Part shown: in pieces, positions 52,173-61,649 of the stretch | Layout: every line of letters starts with the position of its first letter | How positions within the stretch are numbered: the stretch's first letter is position 1 | NCBI GenBank assembly: GCA_902362725.1 | Contig: CABIXM010000009.1 | Span: 1 to 64,000 of the forward strand | Source of the DNA: Clostridiaceae bacterium | GTDB taxonomy: Bacteria > Bacillota > Clostridia > Lachnospirales > Lachnospiraceae | Direction of reading: 5' to 3' | DNA length: 64,000 bases | The notes under the pieces: model-generated | What the model saw: only the letters and a program-made list of their open reading frames with translations | The model's database searches: none | What the model was told of the DNA's origin: nothing | Program-made: the position numbers and the translations under genes

Positions 52173-53258
52173 ATGAGTAAGAAGCTTAAGGTAGGTATCC
52201 TGGGCGGTACCGGAATGGTAGGACAGAGATTTATTTCTTTGCTTGAGAATCATCCGTGGTTCGAGGTAGTGACCATCGCAGCCAGTGAGCGTAGCGCAGG
52301 AAAGCGTTACGAGGACGCAGTGGGAGGTCGCTGGAAGATGGATACTCCGATGCCGGAGGCCGTAAAGGATATCATTGTTATGAATGTCAATGAGGTCGAG
52401 AAAGTAGCGGCCGGCGTGGACTTCGTGTTCAGCGCGGTTGACATGACCAAGGACGAGATTCGTGCCATAGAGGAAGCTTACGCGAAGACAGAGACTCCGG
52501 TAGTCTCCAACAACAGTGCTCATCGTTGGACACCGGATGTTCCGATGATCATCCCGGAGATCAACGCCGATCACGTACAGATTATCGCAAAGCAGAAGGA
52601 GCGTCTTGGTACCAGACGCGGTTTCATCGCCGTAAAGCCGAACTGCTCGATCCAGTCTTATACCCCGGCCCTGAAAGCGTGGGAGGAGTTCGAGCCCTAC
52701 GAGGTAGTCGCTACCACATACCAGGCGATTTCCGGCGCAGGCAAGACCTTCAAGGACTGGCCTGAGATGGTGGAGAACATCATTCCCTACATCGGAGGCG
52801 AGGAAGAGAAGAGTGAGAAGGAGCCCCTTCGTGTCCTTGGAAAATATGAGGATGGCGAGATCAAGCTGGCGAAGGAGCCGGTGATTACCTGCCAGTGTAT
52901 CCGTGTGCCGGTTCTGAACGGCCACACCGCAGCGGTATTCGTAAAGTTCCGCAAGAAGCCGACGAAGGAGCAGCTCATCGAGAAGCTGGAGAGCTTCAGG
53001 GGCGCGCCCCAGGAGCTGGAACTTCCCAGCGCTCCGAAGCAGTTTATCCGCTATATGACCGAGGACAACCGTCCCCAGGTGAAGCTGGACGTGGACTATG
53101 AGAGAGGCATGGGGGTCTCCATCGGAAGAATCCGCGAGGACAGCGTATACGACTGGAAGTTTGTGGGCCTGTCCCACAACACCGTCCGCGGCGCAGCAGG
53201 CGGAGCCGTTCTGTGCGCAGAGCTTCTGAAGGCACAGGGCTTTATCACAGCGAAATAA
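52173..53258 (+). CDS. asd: Aspartate-semialdehyde dehydrogenase
   Basis: 361 residues of the fungal/archaeal-type ASADH subgroup. It reduces aspartyl phosphate to aspartate semialdehyde for lysine, threonine and methionine. The NADP loop is GILGGTGMVGQR (8-19), and catalytic Cys158 lies in VKPNCSIQ, with substrate Arg and the late LSHNTVRGAAGGAVL segment. ATG 52173 is taken because the earlier ATG (52165) reads into a stop after four codons. The leader is short and no lysine riboswitch is seen. Confidence 0.94.
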   Translation: MSKKLKVGILGGTGMVGQRFISLLENHPWFEVVTIAASERSAGKRYEDAVGGRWKMDTPMPEAVKDIIVMNVNEVEKVAAGVDFVFSAVDMTKDEIRAIEEAYAKTETPVVSNNSAHRWTPDVPMIIPEINADHVQIIAKQKERLGTRRGFIAVKPNCSIQSYTPALKAWEEFEPYEVVATTYQAISGAGKTFKDWPEMVENIIPYIGGEEEKSEKEPLRVLGKYEDGEIKLAKEPVITCQCIRVPVLNGHTAAVFVKFRKKPTKEQLIEKLESFRGAPQELELPSAPKQFIRYMTEDNRPQVKLDVDYERGMGVSIGRIREDSVYDWKFVGLSHNTVRGAAGGAVLCAELLKAQGFITAK

Positions 53259-53263
53259 GATTT

Positions 53264-54076
53264 ATGAAAATGAATAAAAAAGGTGTAAAAATGGTCATTT
53301 CTGCCGCAGGAATGGCCATTTGCCTGTTATGCGGCGGATGTAAGGGACAGGATATGTCCGATGCAGAGCAGAATATGGAAAATGAGAACGCTTCGGAAGA
53401 TGAGGCAATAGCGGAGACAGAAGACAGTTTCACGGTGGATTACCACACCTGCCCGTCTGGCACGGTTGTGGATAAGGCGCTGAGCGAGGCGGAGATCGAC
53501 GAACTGTTCACAGCCGGGCCCATTCCTGATGAAGTCTTCGACCGTATCGATGGCATTTCCTATGTGGAAAATGACAATATCGGCCGCGAAGACCTGCGGT
53601 ATCTGCGCCTGCTTTACTATGGTTTCGACGACGAGACCCATGTGGGCGAATTGATCACGAATGGGGCCATCGCGGATGAGATCCTGGAGATTTTTCAGGA
53701 ACTTTACGAAAATCAGTATCCCATCGAGAAGATGCTGTTGATCGACGAATACGGCGGTGACGATGATCTGGCCGTGGCCGACAATAACACATCCTGCTTC
53801 AACTACCGGGTGGTGGCCGGAAGCACGAAGCTGTCCAGGCACGCCCTGGGCATGGCCATCGACATCAATCCCTTCTATAATCCTTACGTGACCTACCCGG
53901 ACGGCGTAAAGCACAGCTCTCCGGCCGGAAGCGAGCCCTACGCGGACCGGAGCGCCGAGTTCCCCTATAAGATAGGAGGGGACGGCGATTTGTGCCTGAA
54001 GCTCTTTGACGCCCACGGCTTCACTTGGGGCGGCAGGTGGAAGAGTATGCAGGATTATCAGCATTTCCAGAAGTAG
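53264..54076 (+). CDS. M15-family D-alanyl-D-alanine carboxypeptidase-like lipoprotein
   Basis: 270 residues. A short signal peptide ends LLCGGC-K, a likely lipobox with Cys26, so the enzyme is probably lipid-anchored outside. The C-terminal M15 domain has the zinc motif SRHALGMAIDINP and DYQHFQ at the very end. The middle has an acidic linker (about 30-55). It starts 5 bases after the asd stop (53258), so the two may be cotranscribed. This is the second M15 enzyme in the window. Confidence 0.8.
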   Translation: MKMNKKGVKMVISAAGMAICLLCGGCKGQDMSDAEQNMENENASEDEAIAETEDSFTVDYHTCPSGTVVDKALSEAEIDELFTAGPIPDEVFDRIDGISYVENDNIGREDLRYLRLLYYGFDDETHVGELITNGAIADEILEIFQELYENQYPIEKMLLIDEYGGDDDLAVADNNTSCFNYRVVAGSTKLSRHALGMAIDINPFYNPYVTYPDGVKHSSPAGSEPYADRSAEFPYKIGGDGDLCLKLFDAHGFTWGGRWKSMQDYQHFQK

Positions 54077-54189
54077 GAAGAGAGGCGCACTGCCGGTCAC
54101 TGCCCGCAGGCATGATTCCGCGGAACAAGTTGCTGTGGGTATCTACAGAAAAGGCATTGACGGGGAGGGGAAAGTTGTGCTATGCTTCA

Positions 54190-54241
54190 GACAGCGGACA
54201 TCCGCTGTCACGGAGAAGCTCTCTCCGCATTTCCCTTTTTA
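54190..54241 (+). terminator. Double hairpin before recA
   Basis: GACAGCGGA/TCCGCTGTC (54190-54209) and CGGAGA/TCTCCG (54211-54227) are followed by CATTTCCCTTTTTA. They probably end the asd-M15 transcript before the recA promoter. The 110 bases between the M15 stop and the first hairpin hold no gene that I can see. Confidence 0.5.
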
Positions 54242-54260
54242 CGAAAGAAAATATTTTATC

Positions 54261-54289
54261 TTGACAGAAGAAGAAAAGTATAATAAGAT
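54261..54289 (+). promoter_or_regulatory. Promoter of recA
   Basis: TTGACA (54261-54266), 17 bases, TAAGAT (54284-54289), about 80 bases before the recA ATG. A closer TATAAT (54279-54284) gives only a 12-base spacer and was not used. Confidence 0.6.
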
Positions 54290-54302
54290 AGTACCTGAAA
54301 AG

Positions 54303-54330
54303 CGAACAAATATTCGAAAACAAACGTTTG
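54303..54330 (+). promoter_or_regulatory. Candidate LexA (SOS) boxes in the recA leader
   Basis: Two adjoining Gram-positive-type boxes: CGAACAAATATTCG (54303-54316), one base off the CGAAC-N4-GTTCG form, and AAAACAAACGTTTG (54317-54330), which keeps the AAC-N4-GTT core. They lie just past the start site, suited to LexA repression of recA. Confidence 0.55.
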
Positions 54331-54370
54331 GAATATTGAAATAGAGCAGGTACGGAATAAAGGAGAAGAT

Positions 54371-55459
54371 ATGGTAAAGGAAGAAAAGCAGAAAGCATTG
54401 GACGCGGCACTGGCGCAGATTGAGAAGCAGTTCGGAAAGGGTTCTGTCATGAAGCTGGGAGACAAGGGAGCGAATATGCAGATCGAGACCATCCCCACCG
54501 GCTGTCTGAGCCTGGATCTGGCTCTGGGACTGGGCGGTATCCCGAAGGGACGTATCATCGAGGTATACGGTCCTGAGTCCAGTGGTAAGACTACCGTGGC
54601 TCTTCATATGGTAGCGGAGGTACAGAAGCGCGGCGGTATCGCGGGCTTCATTGACGCGGAGCACGCCCTGGATCCGGTATACGCGAAGAATATCGGCGTA
54701 GACATTGACAATCTTTACATTTCCCAGCCGGATAACGGCGAGCAGGCCCTGGAGATCGCGGAGACCATGGTTCGTTCCGGCGCAGTGGATATCATCATCG
54801 TGGACTCTGTAGCGGCACTGGTTCCCAAGGCTGAGATCGAAGGCGATATGGGAGATTCCCATGTGGGTCTGCAGGCCCGCCTGATGTCCCAGGCCCTTCG
54901 GAAGCTGACCGCGGTAATCAGCAAGTCCAACTGTACCGTGATCTTCATCAACCAGCTGCGTGAGAAGGTGGGCGTTATGTTCGGCAATCCGGAGGTGACC
55001 ACCGGCGGACGGGCGCTGAAGTTTTACTCCTCCATCCGTCTGGATGTACGGCGTATCGAGACCCTGAAGCAGGGCGGCGAGATGGTGGGTAACCGGACCC
55101 GTATCCGCGTGGTGAAGAATAAGATCGCTCCGCCTTTCAAAGAGGCAGAGTTTGATATCATGTTCGGCGAGGGTATCTCCCGGGAGGGTGACATCCTGGA
55201 TCTGGCAGCGAATACCGGAGTGGTGAATAAGAGCGGCGCATGGTACGCATACGAAGGCGACAAGATCGGCCAGGGCCGTGAGAACGCCAAGCAGTTCCTG
55301 AAGCAGAATCCGGAGATCTGCCATGAGATCGAGGAGAGAGTCCGCGAGGGCTTCGGCCTGGACAGCACCGAGACCGACGGGGAGAAGGCTGAGCAGGTAA
55401 AGAAGGAAAAGACAGAGGCGGCAGGAAAGAAGAATGCGGCAGAGACAGCAGAGAAGTAA
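54371..55459 (+). CDS. recA: Recombinase RecA
   Basis: 362 residues. The strand-exchange and SOS coprotease protein. Walker A GPESSGKT lies at 67-74, followed by IDAEHALDP, the [24 protein letters not shown]alker B and loop L1 region, [12 protein letters not shown] and [12 protein letters not shown]. The C-terminus is rich in Lys/Glu (about 335-362), usual for Bacillota. AGGAG precedes the ATG. The next gene overlaps by 26 bases. Confidence 0.98.
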   Translation: MVKEEKQKALDAALAQIEKQFGKGSVMKLGDKGANMQIETIPTGCLSLDLALGLGGIPKGRIIEVYGPESSGKTTVALHMVAEVQKRGGIAGFIDAEHALDPVYAKNIGVDIDNLYISQPDNGEQALEIAETMVRSGAVDIIIVDSVAALVPKAEIEGDMGDSHVGLQARLMSQALRKLTAVISKSNCTVIFINQLREKVGVMFGNPEVTTGGRALKFYSSIRLDVRRIETLKQGGEMVGNRTRIRVVKNKIAPPFKEAEFDIMFGEGISREGDILDLAANTGVVNKSGAWYAYEGDKIGQGRENAKQFLKQNPEICHEIEERVREGFGLDSTETDGEKAEQVKKEKTEAAGKKNAAETAEK

Positions 55460-55973
55460 TTACCGGGAACATACAGAAGAGAATCACGGGGAAGAGTATG
55501 ACAAGAAGCCAGAGAAATCCGGCGATCTGAACCGGGCCAAACGCAGAGTGCTTCATATTCTGGAGCGCTCTGATCGTACCGAGCAGGAGCTGAGGGACAA
55601 GTTAGCGAAGAATTATCTGCCCGAGGTGGTGGATGCGGCGGTGGAGTATGTGAAGAGCTATCACTATATCGACGATCACCGTTACGCTGTCAATTACCTG
55701 AACAGCCGGGGAAAGGTCAGGAGCAGCCGCCAGGTGGAGCAGGAGTTGCTCTATAAGAAAGGCGTCTCCAAGGCAGTACTGGAAGCGGCCCGGGAGGAAG
55801 CGGAACCCCAGGACGAGCGGGAGCAGATCCGACGTTGGATGGAAAAAAAGCATATCGATCCGGCGGCAGCGGATCAGAGCGAGCTGAGGCGCTTCTATCA
55901 GTTCCTGATGCGCCGTGGCTTTCGCAGTTCGGATATCCTGACCGAACTATTACTTGACAGAACGTTAAATTAA
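55434..55973 (+). CDS. recX: RecX regulatory protein
   Basis: 179 residues, a RecX that inhibits RecA filament activity. It shows the helical repeats [41 protein letters not shown] and the late [17 protein letters not shown]. The ATG at 55434 lies inside recA with AGGAAAG before it; the ATG at 55498 is out of frame. The first 30 residues are poorly conserved, so the true start could be later. Confidence 0.85.
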   Translation: MRQRQQRSNYREHTEENHGEEYDKKPEKSGDLNRAKRRVLHILERSDRTEQELRDKLAKNYLPEVVDAAVEYVKSYHYIDDHRYAVNYLNSRGKVRSSRQVEQELLYKKGVSKAVLEAAREEAEPQDEREQIRRWMEKKHIDPAAADQSELRRFYQFLMRRGFRSSDILTELLLDRTLN

Positions 55974-55982
55974 GTATAAAAT
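55954..55982 (+). promoter_or_regulatory. Promoter of rny
   Basis: TTGACA (55954-55959) inside the end of recX, 17 bases, TAAAAT (55977-55982). A TATAAA two bases earlier gives a 15-base spacer. Confidence 0.5.
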
Positions 55983-56082
55983 TTAAATGTTGTATGCTAT
56001 TCCTAATCGGCAAAACTTATAAAAATAAGCGTGTCAAACAGGTTATATTTGTACAATGAAAATTAAATAAGGAGGTGCTCCT

Positions 56083-57624
56083 GTGCCGTTTTATGTTCTT
56101 ATAATCGTTGCGGTTGTGTGCATCGTAGTGACGGCTCTTGTGACCTCTGCCGTACGCAAGAATACCATCGAGAAGAAGGTAGGCAATGCGGAAGAAAAGG
56201 CAAGAGAGATCATTGATGACGCACTGAAGGTCGCAGAACGATCCAAGCGAGAGGCTTTGCTGGAGGCGAAGGAAGAATCACTGAAGACAAAGAACGAGCT
56301 GGAAAAAGAAACAAAGGAACGCAGAGCGGAGCTGCAGCGTTATGAGCGCAGAGTGCTTGCCAAAGAGGAAACTCTGGACAAGAAGTCTGACGCCCTGGAA
56401 CGCCGTGAGCAGAGCTATGCGGCCAAGGAAGAGAAGCTGGCAAAGCAGGTTGCTGAGGTCAATAAGCTTCAGGAAAAAAGAGTACAGGAACTGGAAAGAA
56501 TCTCTGGCCTTACCTCCGAACAGGCAAAAGATTATTTATTAAAGACTGTTGAAGACGAAGTAAAACATGAAACCGCGATGCTCGTCAAAGAAATGGAGAG
56601 CAGAGCAAAAGAAGAAGCTGACAAGAAGGCAAAGGAATATGTAGTAACGGCGATTCAGAAGTGTGCTGCAGACCATGTGGCAGAGACGACGATCTCCGTG
56701 GTACAGCTTCCGAATGACGAAATGAAGGGAAGAATCATCGGTCGGGAGGGACGGAATATCCGTACCCTTGAGACATTGACTGGGATCGATCTGATCATCG
56801 ACGATACTCCGGAGGCAGTCATTCTGTCAGGCTTTGACCCCATTCGCCGCGAAGTGGCAAGGATTGCGCTGGAAAAGCTTATCGTGGACGGACGTATCCA
56901 TCCGGCCCGCATCGAAGAGATGGTAGAGAAGGCGCAGAAGGAAGTGGAAACCATGATCCGCGAGGAAGGCGAGGCAGCCGTTCTCGAGGTTGGCGTCCAT
57001 GGAATTCACCCCGAGCTGATAAAGCTTCTGGGAAGAATGAAGTTCCGTACCAGCTATGGTCAGAATGCATTGAAGCATTCCATCGAAGTAGCCCATCTGG
57101 CAGGCCTTCTGGCCGGCGAGGTCGGTGTGGATGTCCGCATGGCGAAGCGTGCCGGACTGCTTCATGATATCGGTAAATCCATTGACCATGAGGTAGAAGG
57201 ATCTCATATTCAGATTGGTGCTGACTTGTGCAGAAAGTACAAGGAATCACCGATTGTTATCAATGCGGTAGAATCACATCATGGTGATACAGAACCGACA
57301 TCTCTGATTGCATGTCTGGTACAGGCGGCAGATACCATTTCCGCAGCCCGTCCGGGTGCCCGCAGAGAGACGTTGGAGACGTATACAAATCGGTTAAAAC
57401 AGTTAGAGGATATCGCCAATGGTTTTAAGGGCGTAGACAAGTCTTTTGCAATTCAGGCAGGTAGAGAGATTCGTGTAATGGTAGTTCCGGATCAGGTAGA
57501 TGACGCCAGCATGGTACTGCTGGCAAGAGATATTTCCAAGCAAATAGAGGCTGAGTTGGAATATCCGGGTCAGATCAAGGTAAATGTTATCCGCGAAAGC
57601 AGAGTAACAGATTACGCAAAATAA
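56083..57624 (+). CDS. rny: Ribonuclease Y
   Basis: A 513-residue membrane-bound endoribonuclease that starts mRNA decay. An N-terminal membrane helix (about 3-22) is followed by a long coiled coil (about 30-190, many Glu/Lys), a KH domain with [12 protein letters not shown] (216-227), and an HD domain with His361-Asp362 ([12 protein letters not shown]). GTG is the start, behind a perfect AAGGAGGTG. Length equals the family norm (about 520). Confidence 0.96.
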   Translation: MPFYVLIIVAVVCIVVTALVTSAVRKNTIEKKVGNAEEKAREIIDDALKVAERSKREALLEAKEESLKTKNELEKETKERRAELQRYERRVLAKEETLDKKSDALERREQSYAAKEEKLAKQVAEVNKLQEKRVQELERISGLTSEQAKDYLLKTVEDEVKHETAMLVKEMESRAKEEADKKAKEYVVTAIQKCAADHVAETTISVVQLPNDEMKGRIIGREGRNIRTLETLTGIDLIIDDTPEAVILSGFDPIRREVARIALEKLIVDGRIHPARIEEMVEKAQKEVETMIREEGEAAVLEVGVHGIHPELIKLLGRMKFRTSYGQNALKHSIEVAHLAGLLAGEVGVDVRMAKRAGLLHDIGKSIDHEVEGSHIQIGADLCRKYKESPIVINAVESHHGDTEPTSLIACLVQAADTISAARPGARRETLETYTNRLKQLEDIANGFKGVDKSFAIQAGREIRVMVVPDQVDDASMVLLARDISKQIEAELEYPGQIKVNVIRESRVTDYAK

Positions 57625-57631
57625 AAAGACG

Positions 57632-57659
57632 AAGGATGTTGCGAAGCGGCATCCTTTTT
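57632..57659 (+). terminator. Terminator of rny
   Basis: The AAGGATG/CATCCTT stem (57632-57638/57650-57656) is followed by T-rich sequence, 8 bases after the rny stop. Confidence 0.75.
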
Positions 57660-57749
57660 CGATGGAATTTCAAGTGGGCTGGGAATGAATTTCACTCGGA
57701 TTCCGGTCAGATTTTGAACAGAAGTTGATGAAAAAGGAGGCAGTTACAT

Positions 57750-58547
57750 ATGGCAGAGATAGGATTCATCGGAATGGGAAATATGGGTTACGCTCTCTTG
57801 AAAGGCGTACTGAAAGAATTCCCTGCTGAAAAGCTGATTTTTACGGCGAAGACTTCGGAGACCAAGCTCCGGGTTCACGCGGAGACGCAGGTGGTATATG
57901 CCGAGTCCAACGCCGAGTGCGCCAATAACTGTAAATATGTGGTGCTGGCGGTGAAGCCCCAGTATTATCCCACCGTATTAAAGCAGATCCGCTATGCAGT
58001 GACGCCGGATCACGTGATCATTTCCCTGGCACCGGGTATCACCATCGCGAGCCTGAAGGAAACCCTTGGCTCCGACCGGAGAATCGTGCGGGCTATGCCC
58101 AACACGCCGGCCCTGATCGGTGAGGGAATGACCGGATTGTCCTACGACGCGGAGGAGTTCAGCCAGGACGAAATTGATATGGTACACCGGATCTTCGGGG
58201 CAGTGGGAAAGTACGCGGACGTGGAGGAGCGGCTCATGAGCGCGGTGGTCTGCGCCAGCGGAAGCTCTCCGGCCTATGTGTACCAGTTCATTGAGGCACT
58301 GGCGGATGGCGCGGTGCAGTTTGGCCTCCCGAGAGCCCAGGCGTATGCTTTCGCAGCCCAGGCGGTGGCCGGAGCGGCGAAGATGGTGCTGGAGACCGGC
58401 GAGCATCCGGCTGCATTGAAGGATAAGGTGTGCTCTCCGGGCGGCACCACCATCGCAGGTGTGGCGGCGCTGGAGAGCGCAGGTTTTCGGGGCGCGATTC
58501 TGAAGGCCTGTGAGGCCTGCTACGAGAAGTCCGAGGGAATCAAGTAG
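57750..58547 (+). CDS. proC: Pyrroline-5-carboxylate reductase
   Basis: 265 residues. The last step of proline synthesis, using NAD(P)H. N-terminal Rossmann IGFIGMGNMGYALL, then LAVKPQYYPTVL, RAMPNTPALIGEGMTG, and the C-terminal signature CSPGGTTIAGVAALESAGFRG. AAAGGAGG precedes the ATG. Single gene behind the rny terminator. Confidence 0.95.
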   Translation: MAEIGFIGMGNMGYALLKGVLKEFPAEKLIFTAKTSETKLRVHAETQVVYAESNAECANNCKYVVLAVKPQYYPTVLKQIRYAVTPDHVIISLAPGITIASLKETLGSDRRIVRAMPNTPALIGEGMTGLSYDAEEFSQDEIDMVHRIFGAVGKYADVEERLMSAVVCASGSSPAYVYQFIEALADGAVQFGLPRAQAYAFAAQAVAGAAKMVLETGEHPAALKDKVCSPGGTTIAGVAALESAGFRGAILKACEACYEKSEGIK

Positions 58548-58584
58548 AAAAAAGCGCGTAAATAAGCTCGTATGAATCAGACAG

Positions 58585-58616
58585 ACCTCTCATACACTGA
58601 TTAGTATATGGGAGGT
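58585..58616 (+). promoter_or_regulatory. Hairpin that covers the ribosome site of the SpoIIM-like gene
   Basis: ACCTCTCATA (58585-58594) pairs with TATGGGAGGT (58607-58616), ten pairs with one G-U. The GGGAGG is the Shine-Dalgarno of the gene starting at 58625, so the folded RNA would hide it. It could be read-through or stage control of translation, or a weak terminator for proC. Confidence 0.45.
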
Positions 58617-58624
58617 TTGGTTTT

Positions 58625-59218
58625 ATGTGGAAGCAGTTATCAGGTATCCGGGGAAAATTTCTGCCGGTTTTTTTGACGGGATTTGCGGCGGGCGTTCTCT
58701 ATATGGCTCTGTTTGGCCGGCCGGTAGTCCATGAGACAACCCTGCTCAGCCGTTACTTTTTTTCCAAGTACCAGCAGGTAGAATTCGCCTCCGGAGAACT
58801 TTTTCTGTATATCCTGAAATCTCGCATGAGTGCCTTCACTCTGCTGTGGCTGACGGGTTTTACCTTCTTCGGAACCGCAGCCTCGTTGCTGGCTCTGGCC
58901 TGGGTGGGCATATCCCTGGGAATTACGATGACTACGGCCGCCATGAAACTGGGCTTCTCTGGTATTCTGATTTGCCTGGCCTCCGGTCTCCCACAGCTGG
59001 TCCTGTATGTACCGGCTGCGGCCTGGATCTTCCGCAAAATATCGGAAATGTCGGAGAACCGGGAGTGGAGGAGATGCAGTCGATACAGCGGCGGCAGGGG
59101 ACAGCTGCTTTCTTATCTGTTGGTCTGGTTGCTGGGATTTTTCCTGTTTTTCTTGGGTTCCCTGCTCGAAAGTTATGTAAATCCCCTGTTTTTGAGGGCG
59201 GTTTTGAAAAATATTTAA
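58625..59218 (+). CDS. Stage II sporulation protein M-like membrane protein
   Basis: A 197-residue protein with about five membrane helices. The pattern (TGFAAGVLYMALFGRP at the N-terminus, LLWLTGFTFFGTAASLLALAWVGISLGITM in the middle, SGLPQLVLYVPAAAWIF) resembles SpoIIM, which works with SpoIID and SpoIIP in forespore engulfment. The similarity is by eye, and the gene stands alone beside proC and xerD, a neighbourhood common for spoIIM in Clostridia. Confidence 0.75.
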   Translation: MWKQLSGIRGKFLPVFLTGFAAGVLYMALFGRPVVHETTLLSRYFFSKYQQVEFASGELFLYILKSRMSAFTLLWLTGFTFFGTAASLLALAWVGISLGITMTTAAMKLGFSGILICLASGLPQLVLYVPAAAWIFRKISEMSENREWRRCSRYSGGRGQLLSYLLVWLLGFFLFFLGSLLESYVNPLFLRAVLKNI

Positions 59219-59333
59219 AATTATTTTACGTAATCTTTACAAGATTTGGTGGAATGGCGGGAAAAGAAAACCAGATATTGTGGAGGAAACGTAAAAACCC
59301 TTGAATTTACGGCATTTTTCGAAAAAAAGATCA

Positions 59334-59362
59334 TTGCTTTTCTGGCGATTTCTTACTATAAT
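59334..59362 (+). promoter_or_regulatory. Promoter of xerD
   Basis: TTGCTT (59334-59339), 17 bases, perfect TATAAT (59357-59362). The leader then holds a hairpin (GCCCATCGCC with GGCGGAATGGGC, 59374-59400) without a T-tract. Confidence 0.65.
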
Positions 59363-59443
59363 GTACTTTACAAGCCCATCGCCCAAAAGGCGGAATGGGC
59401 GGATTACGACAGGGTAAGCAGAAGCTGAGGGGCACGCAGATAT

Positions 59444-60316
59444 ATGGAACAAGAGATTAAAGGATTCATGTCTTATTTACATAATGTGAAAAAGACGTCC
59501 CGGAATACGGAGCTTTCTTATCAGAGGGATCTGATGAAAATGATGCATTTCCTCCAGAAGCAGAAGGTGGAGGAGGCAAATGAGGTGACAGAGACAGCCT
59601 TGAATTCCTATATTCTGGACTTGGAAAAAAATGGAATGTCTGCGGCGACGGTATCGAGAAATATCGCGTCCATGAAGGGCTTTTATCTGTATCTCTGGAA
59701 AGAAGGAAGCATCAGTTCCGATCCGGCGGAGAAGCTGAAGGCCCCGAAGGTGGAAAAGAAGCTTCCGGAGATTATGTCTGTGGAAGAGATGGAGCGTCTG
59801 CTGGAGCAGCCGGGGGATCGGACGGCTAAGGGACTGCGGGATTCGGCCATGCTGGAGCTGCTTTATGCCACGGGAATCCGGGTGACGGAGCTGATTTCCC
59901 TGAAGCTGAGCGATGTGAACTGGAAGCTAGATTATATCGTATGCCGGGATCGGAACAAGGAGCGAATGATTCCCTTCGGACCCAAGGCCAAAAAGGCGCT
60001 GGAGCGCTATCTGAAGGAAGCACGGGGCCAGCTGCTGGGCGATAAGAAGTGTGAAATGTTGTTTCCAAACTGTTCTGGCGAGGGCATGAGCCGTCAGGGC
60101 TTCTGGAAGCTCCTGAAGCAGTATGTGAAGCAGGCGGGTATCGAGATGGAGATTACGCCCCATACCCTTCGCCATTCCTTTGCGGCACATCTGGTGGAGA
60201 ACGGCGCGGATCTGCATATGGTACAGGAGATGCTGGGGCATTCCGATATTTCCACGACCATGATGTACGCAGCCCGGGCAAGAGAGATATACGCGAAGGC
60301 GCATCCGAGAGGATAA
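59444..60316 (+). CDS. xerD: Site-specific tyrosine recombinase XerD
   Basis: 290 residues. Resolves chromosome dimers at dif. The catalytic set is complete: Arg146 (YATGIRVTEL), His240 and Arg243 (PHTLRHSFAAH), His266 (LGHSDIS) and Tyr275 (TTMMYA). The N-terminal SAM-like core-binding domain covers about 1-100. Size fits XerD (295). No integrative element ends or dif-like site were identified next to it, so it is taken as the housekeeping enzyme. Confidence 0.9.
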   Translation: MEQEIKGFMSYLHNVKKTSRNTELSYQRDLMKMMHFLQKQKVEEANEVTETALNSYILDLEKNGMSAATVSRNIASMKGFYLYLWKEGSISSDPAEKLKAPKVEKKLPEIMSVEEMERLLEQPGDRTAKGLRDSAMLELLYATGIRVTELISLKLSDVNWKLDYIVCRDRNKERMIPFGPKAKKALERYLKEARGQLLGDKKCEMLFPNCSGEGMSRQGFWKLLKQYVKQAGIEMEITPHTLRHSFAAHLVENGADLHMVQEMLGHSDISTTMMYAARAREIYAKAHPRG

Positions 60317-60332
60317 TATAGAATAAATGATG

Positions 60333-60371
60333 AGAGATTCCTGGAAAATATATCACAGGAATCTCTTTTTT
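60333..60371 (+). terminator. Terminator of xerD
   Basis: The AGAGATTCCTG/CAGGAATCTCT stem (60333-60343/60356-60366) is followed by T5. Confidence 0.85.
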
Positions 60372-60380
60372 GCTCTATAG

Positions 60381-60411
60381 GAAAGAGGAGCCCGCAAAAT
60401 ACGTCTCCTCT
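60381..60411 (-). terminator. Terminator of the DAHP synthase gene
   Basis: On the minus strand AGAGGAG/CTCCTCT (60411-60405/60390-60384) is followed by TTTCC, about 20 bases past the stop. Confidence 0.6.
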
Positions 60412-60430
60412 CAGAAAAATCATTTTAAAA

Positions 60431-61459
60431 TCAGCACCGCTCCGCGATCTCATAGAGCAGTCTTTCAGAATCCTCCCAACCCAGGCAGGCGTCGGTGATG
60501 GACTTGCCGTAGATGTGATCGTGGATACCCTGGTTGCCTTCCTCGATATAGCTTTCGATCATAACGCCCTTCACCAGCTTTCGAATATCGTCGGCGCAGG
60601 TACGGCTGTGCAGCACTTCCTTGACGATACGGATCTGCTCCTTGAACTGCTTGTTGGAGTTGTTGTGGTTGGCGTCTACGATGCAGGCCGGATTCTTCAG
60701 CTCTCTCTGGGCGTAGAGATTGCAGAGGTTCCGCAGGTTCTCGTAATGGTAGTTGGGCAGGGATACGCCGCGCTCGTTGACAGCGCCCCGCAGAACCACA
60801 TGAGCCAGGTCATTTCCGTCTGTCTGGACGTCCCAGCCGTGGTAGATAAAGGAATGGCCATTCTGCGCCGCATGGACGGAATTCAGCATAACAGAAAAGT
60901 CTCCGCTGGTGGGGTTCTTCATGCCTACCGGAATGTCGATGCCGCTGGATACCAGACGGTGCTGCTGGTTCTCCACGGAGCGGGCGCCGATGGCGATATA
61001 GGAAAGGAAGTCCTCTACATAGGGAAGGTTCTCCGGGTACAGCATTTCATCGGCAGCGGTCATTCCGGTCTCCTCGATGGCACGGATGTGCATATGGCGC
61101 AGGGCGATGATGCCTGCCAGCGGGTCCGGCTTCTTTTCCGGATCCGGTTGATGCATGATACCCTTGTAGCCGTCGCCGGTGGTACGGGGCTTGTTGGTGT
61201 AGATCCGGGGGATGATTAAGACTTTGTCCTTGATCTTTTCCTGAACCCGGACCAGACGGCGCACATAGTCGCAGACAGACTCTTCGTTATCTGCGGAGCA
61301 GGGCCCGATGATGGCGATAAATCGGTCGGATTCGCCGGTGAAAATTTTACGGATTTCTTCGTCTCTCTCTTTCTTTATCTGTGCCACATGAGCAGGAACC
61401 GGATAGAGTTCACGGATTTCCTGGGGGGTGGGCAGCTTTTGTTTGAAATCGAATGCCAT
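60431..61459 (-). CDS. 3-deoxy-7-phosphoheptulonate synthase (class I DAHP synthase)
   Basis: 342 residues, the first enzyme of the shikimate pathway (PEP plus erythrose-4-P). Class I landmarks: FIAIIGPCSADNEES, RIYTNKPRTTGDGYKG, GARSVENQQHR (SxxQQHR-like), GMKNPTSGD, IVDANHNNSNKQ and VMIESYIEEGNQ. The N-terminal extension is short, so feedback by an aromatic amino acid would act on the barrel itself. The leader is long (about 220 bases) and structured. Confidence 0.95.
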   Translation of the reverse strand: MAFDFKQKLPTPQEIRELYPVPAHVAQIKKERDEEIRKIFTGESDRFIAIIGPCSADNEESVCDYVRRLVRVQEKIKDKVLIIPRIYTNKPRTTGDGYKGIMHQPDPEKKPDPLAGIIALRHMHIRAIEETGMTAADEMLYPENLPYVEDFLSYIAIGARSVENQQHRLVSSGIDIPVGMKNPTSGDFSVMLNSVHAAQNGHSFIYHGWDVQTDGNDLAHVVLRGAVNERGVSLPNYHYENLRNLCNLYAQRELKNPACIVDANHNNSNKQFKEQIRIVKEVLHSRTCADDIRKLVKGVMIESYIEEGNQGIHDHIYGKSITDACLGWEDSERLLYEIAERC

Positions 61460-61591
61460 TTTTCATAACTCCTCGTTTGTAGATATTGTGATGACGGACG
61501 TTCGGCGGGCAGGCCGCGGACCCGCTCGCAAGCGAGCTATCCGCTGCTGACACAGCTCCTGTCTGTGGCTGTATAGGCGTTCTGTCCATAT

Positions 61592-61649
61592 CAGAGTGCA
61601 AACACAGCCATGGTCAAATGAATTTGCCCATGCCTGTCTTTGCACTCTG
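61592..61649 (-). repeat. Long hairpin in the DAHP synthase leader
   Basis: A perfect 11-bp outer stem (CAGAGTGCAAA at 61592-61602, complement at 61639-61649) continues inward with ACAGCCATGG against CCCATGCCTGT (9 of 10), giving a stem of about 21 pairs. The rest of the leader has further GC-rich dyads (around 61515-61550, GCTCGCTTGCGAGC). No Phe/Trp/Tyr-rich leader peptide was found. It may be a leader structure or an inserted palindromic repeat. Confidence 0.5.

Noticed and set aside
59444..60316. Integrase of an integrative element near tRNA or dif
   Set aside because: The protein fits housekeeping XerD in length and motifs, and no attachment-site repeats or phage genes lie around it.
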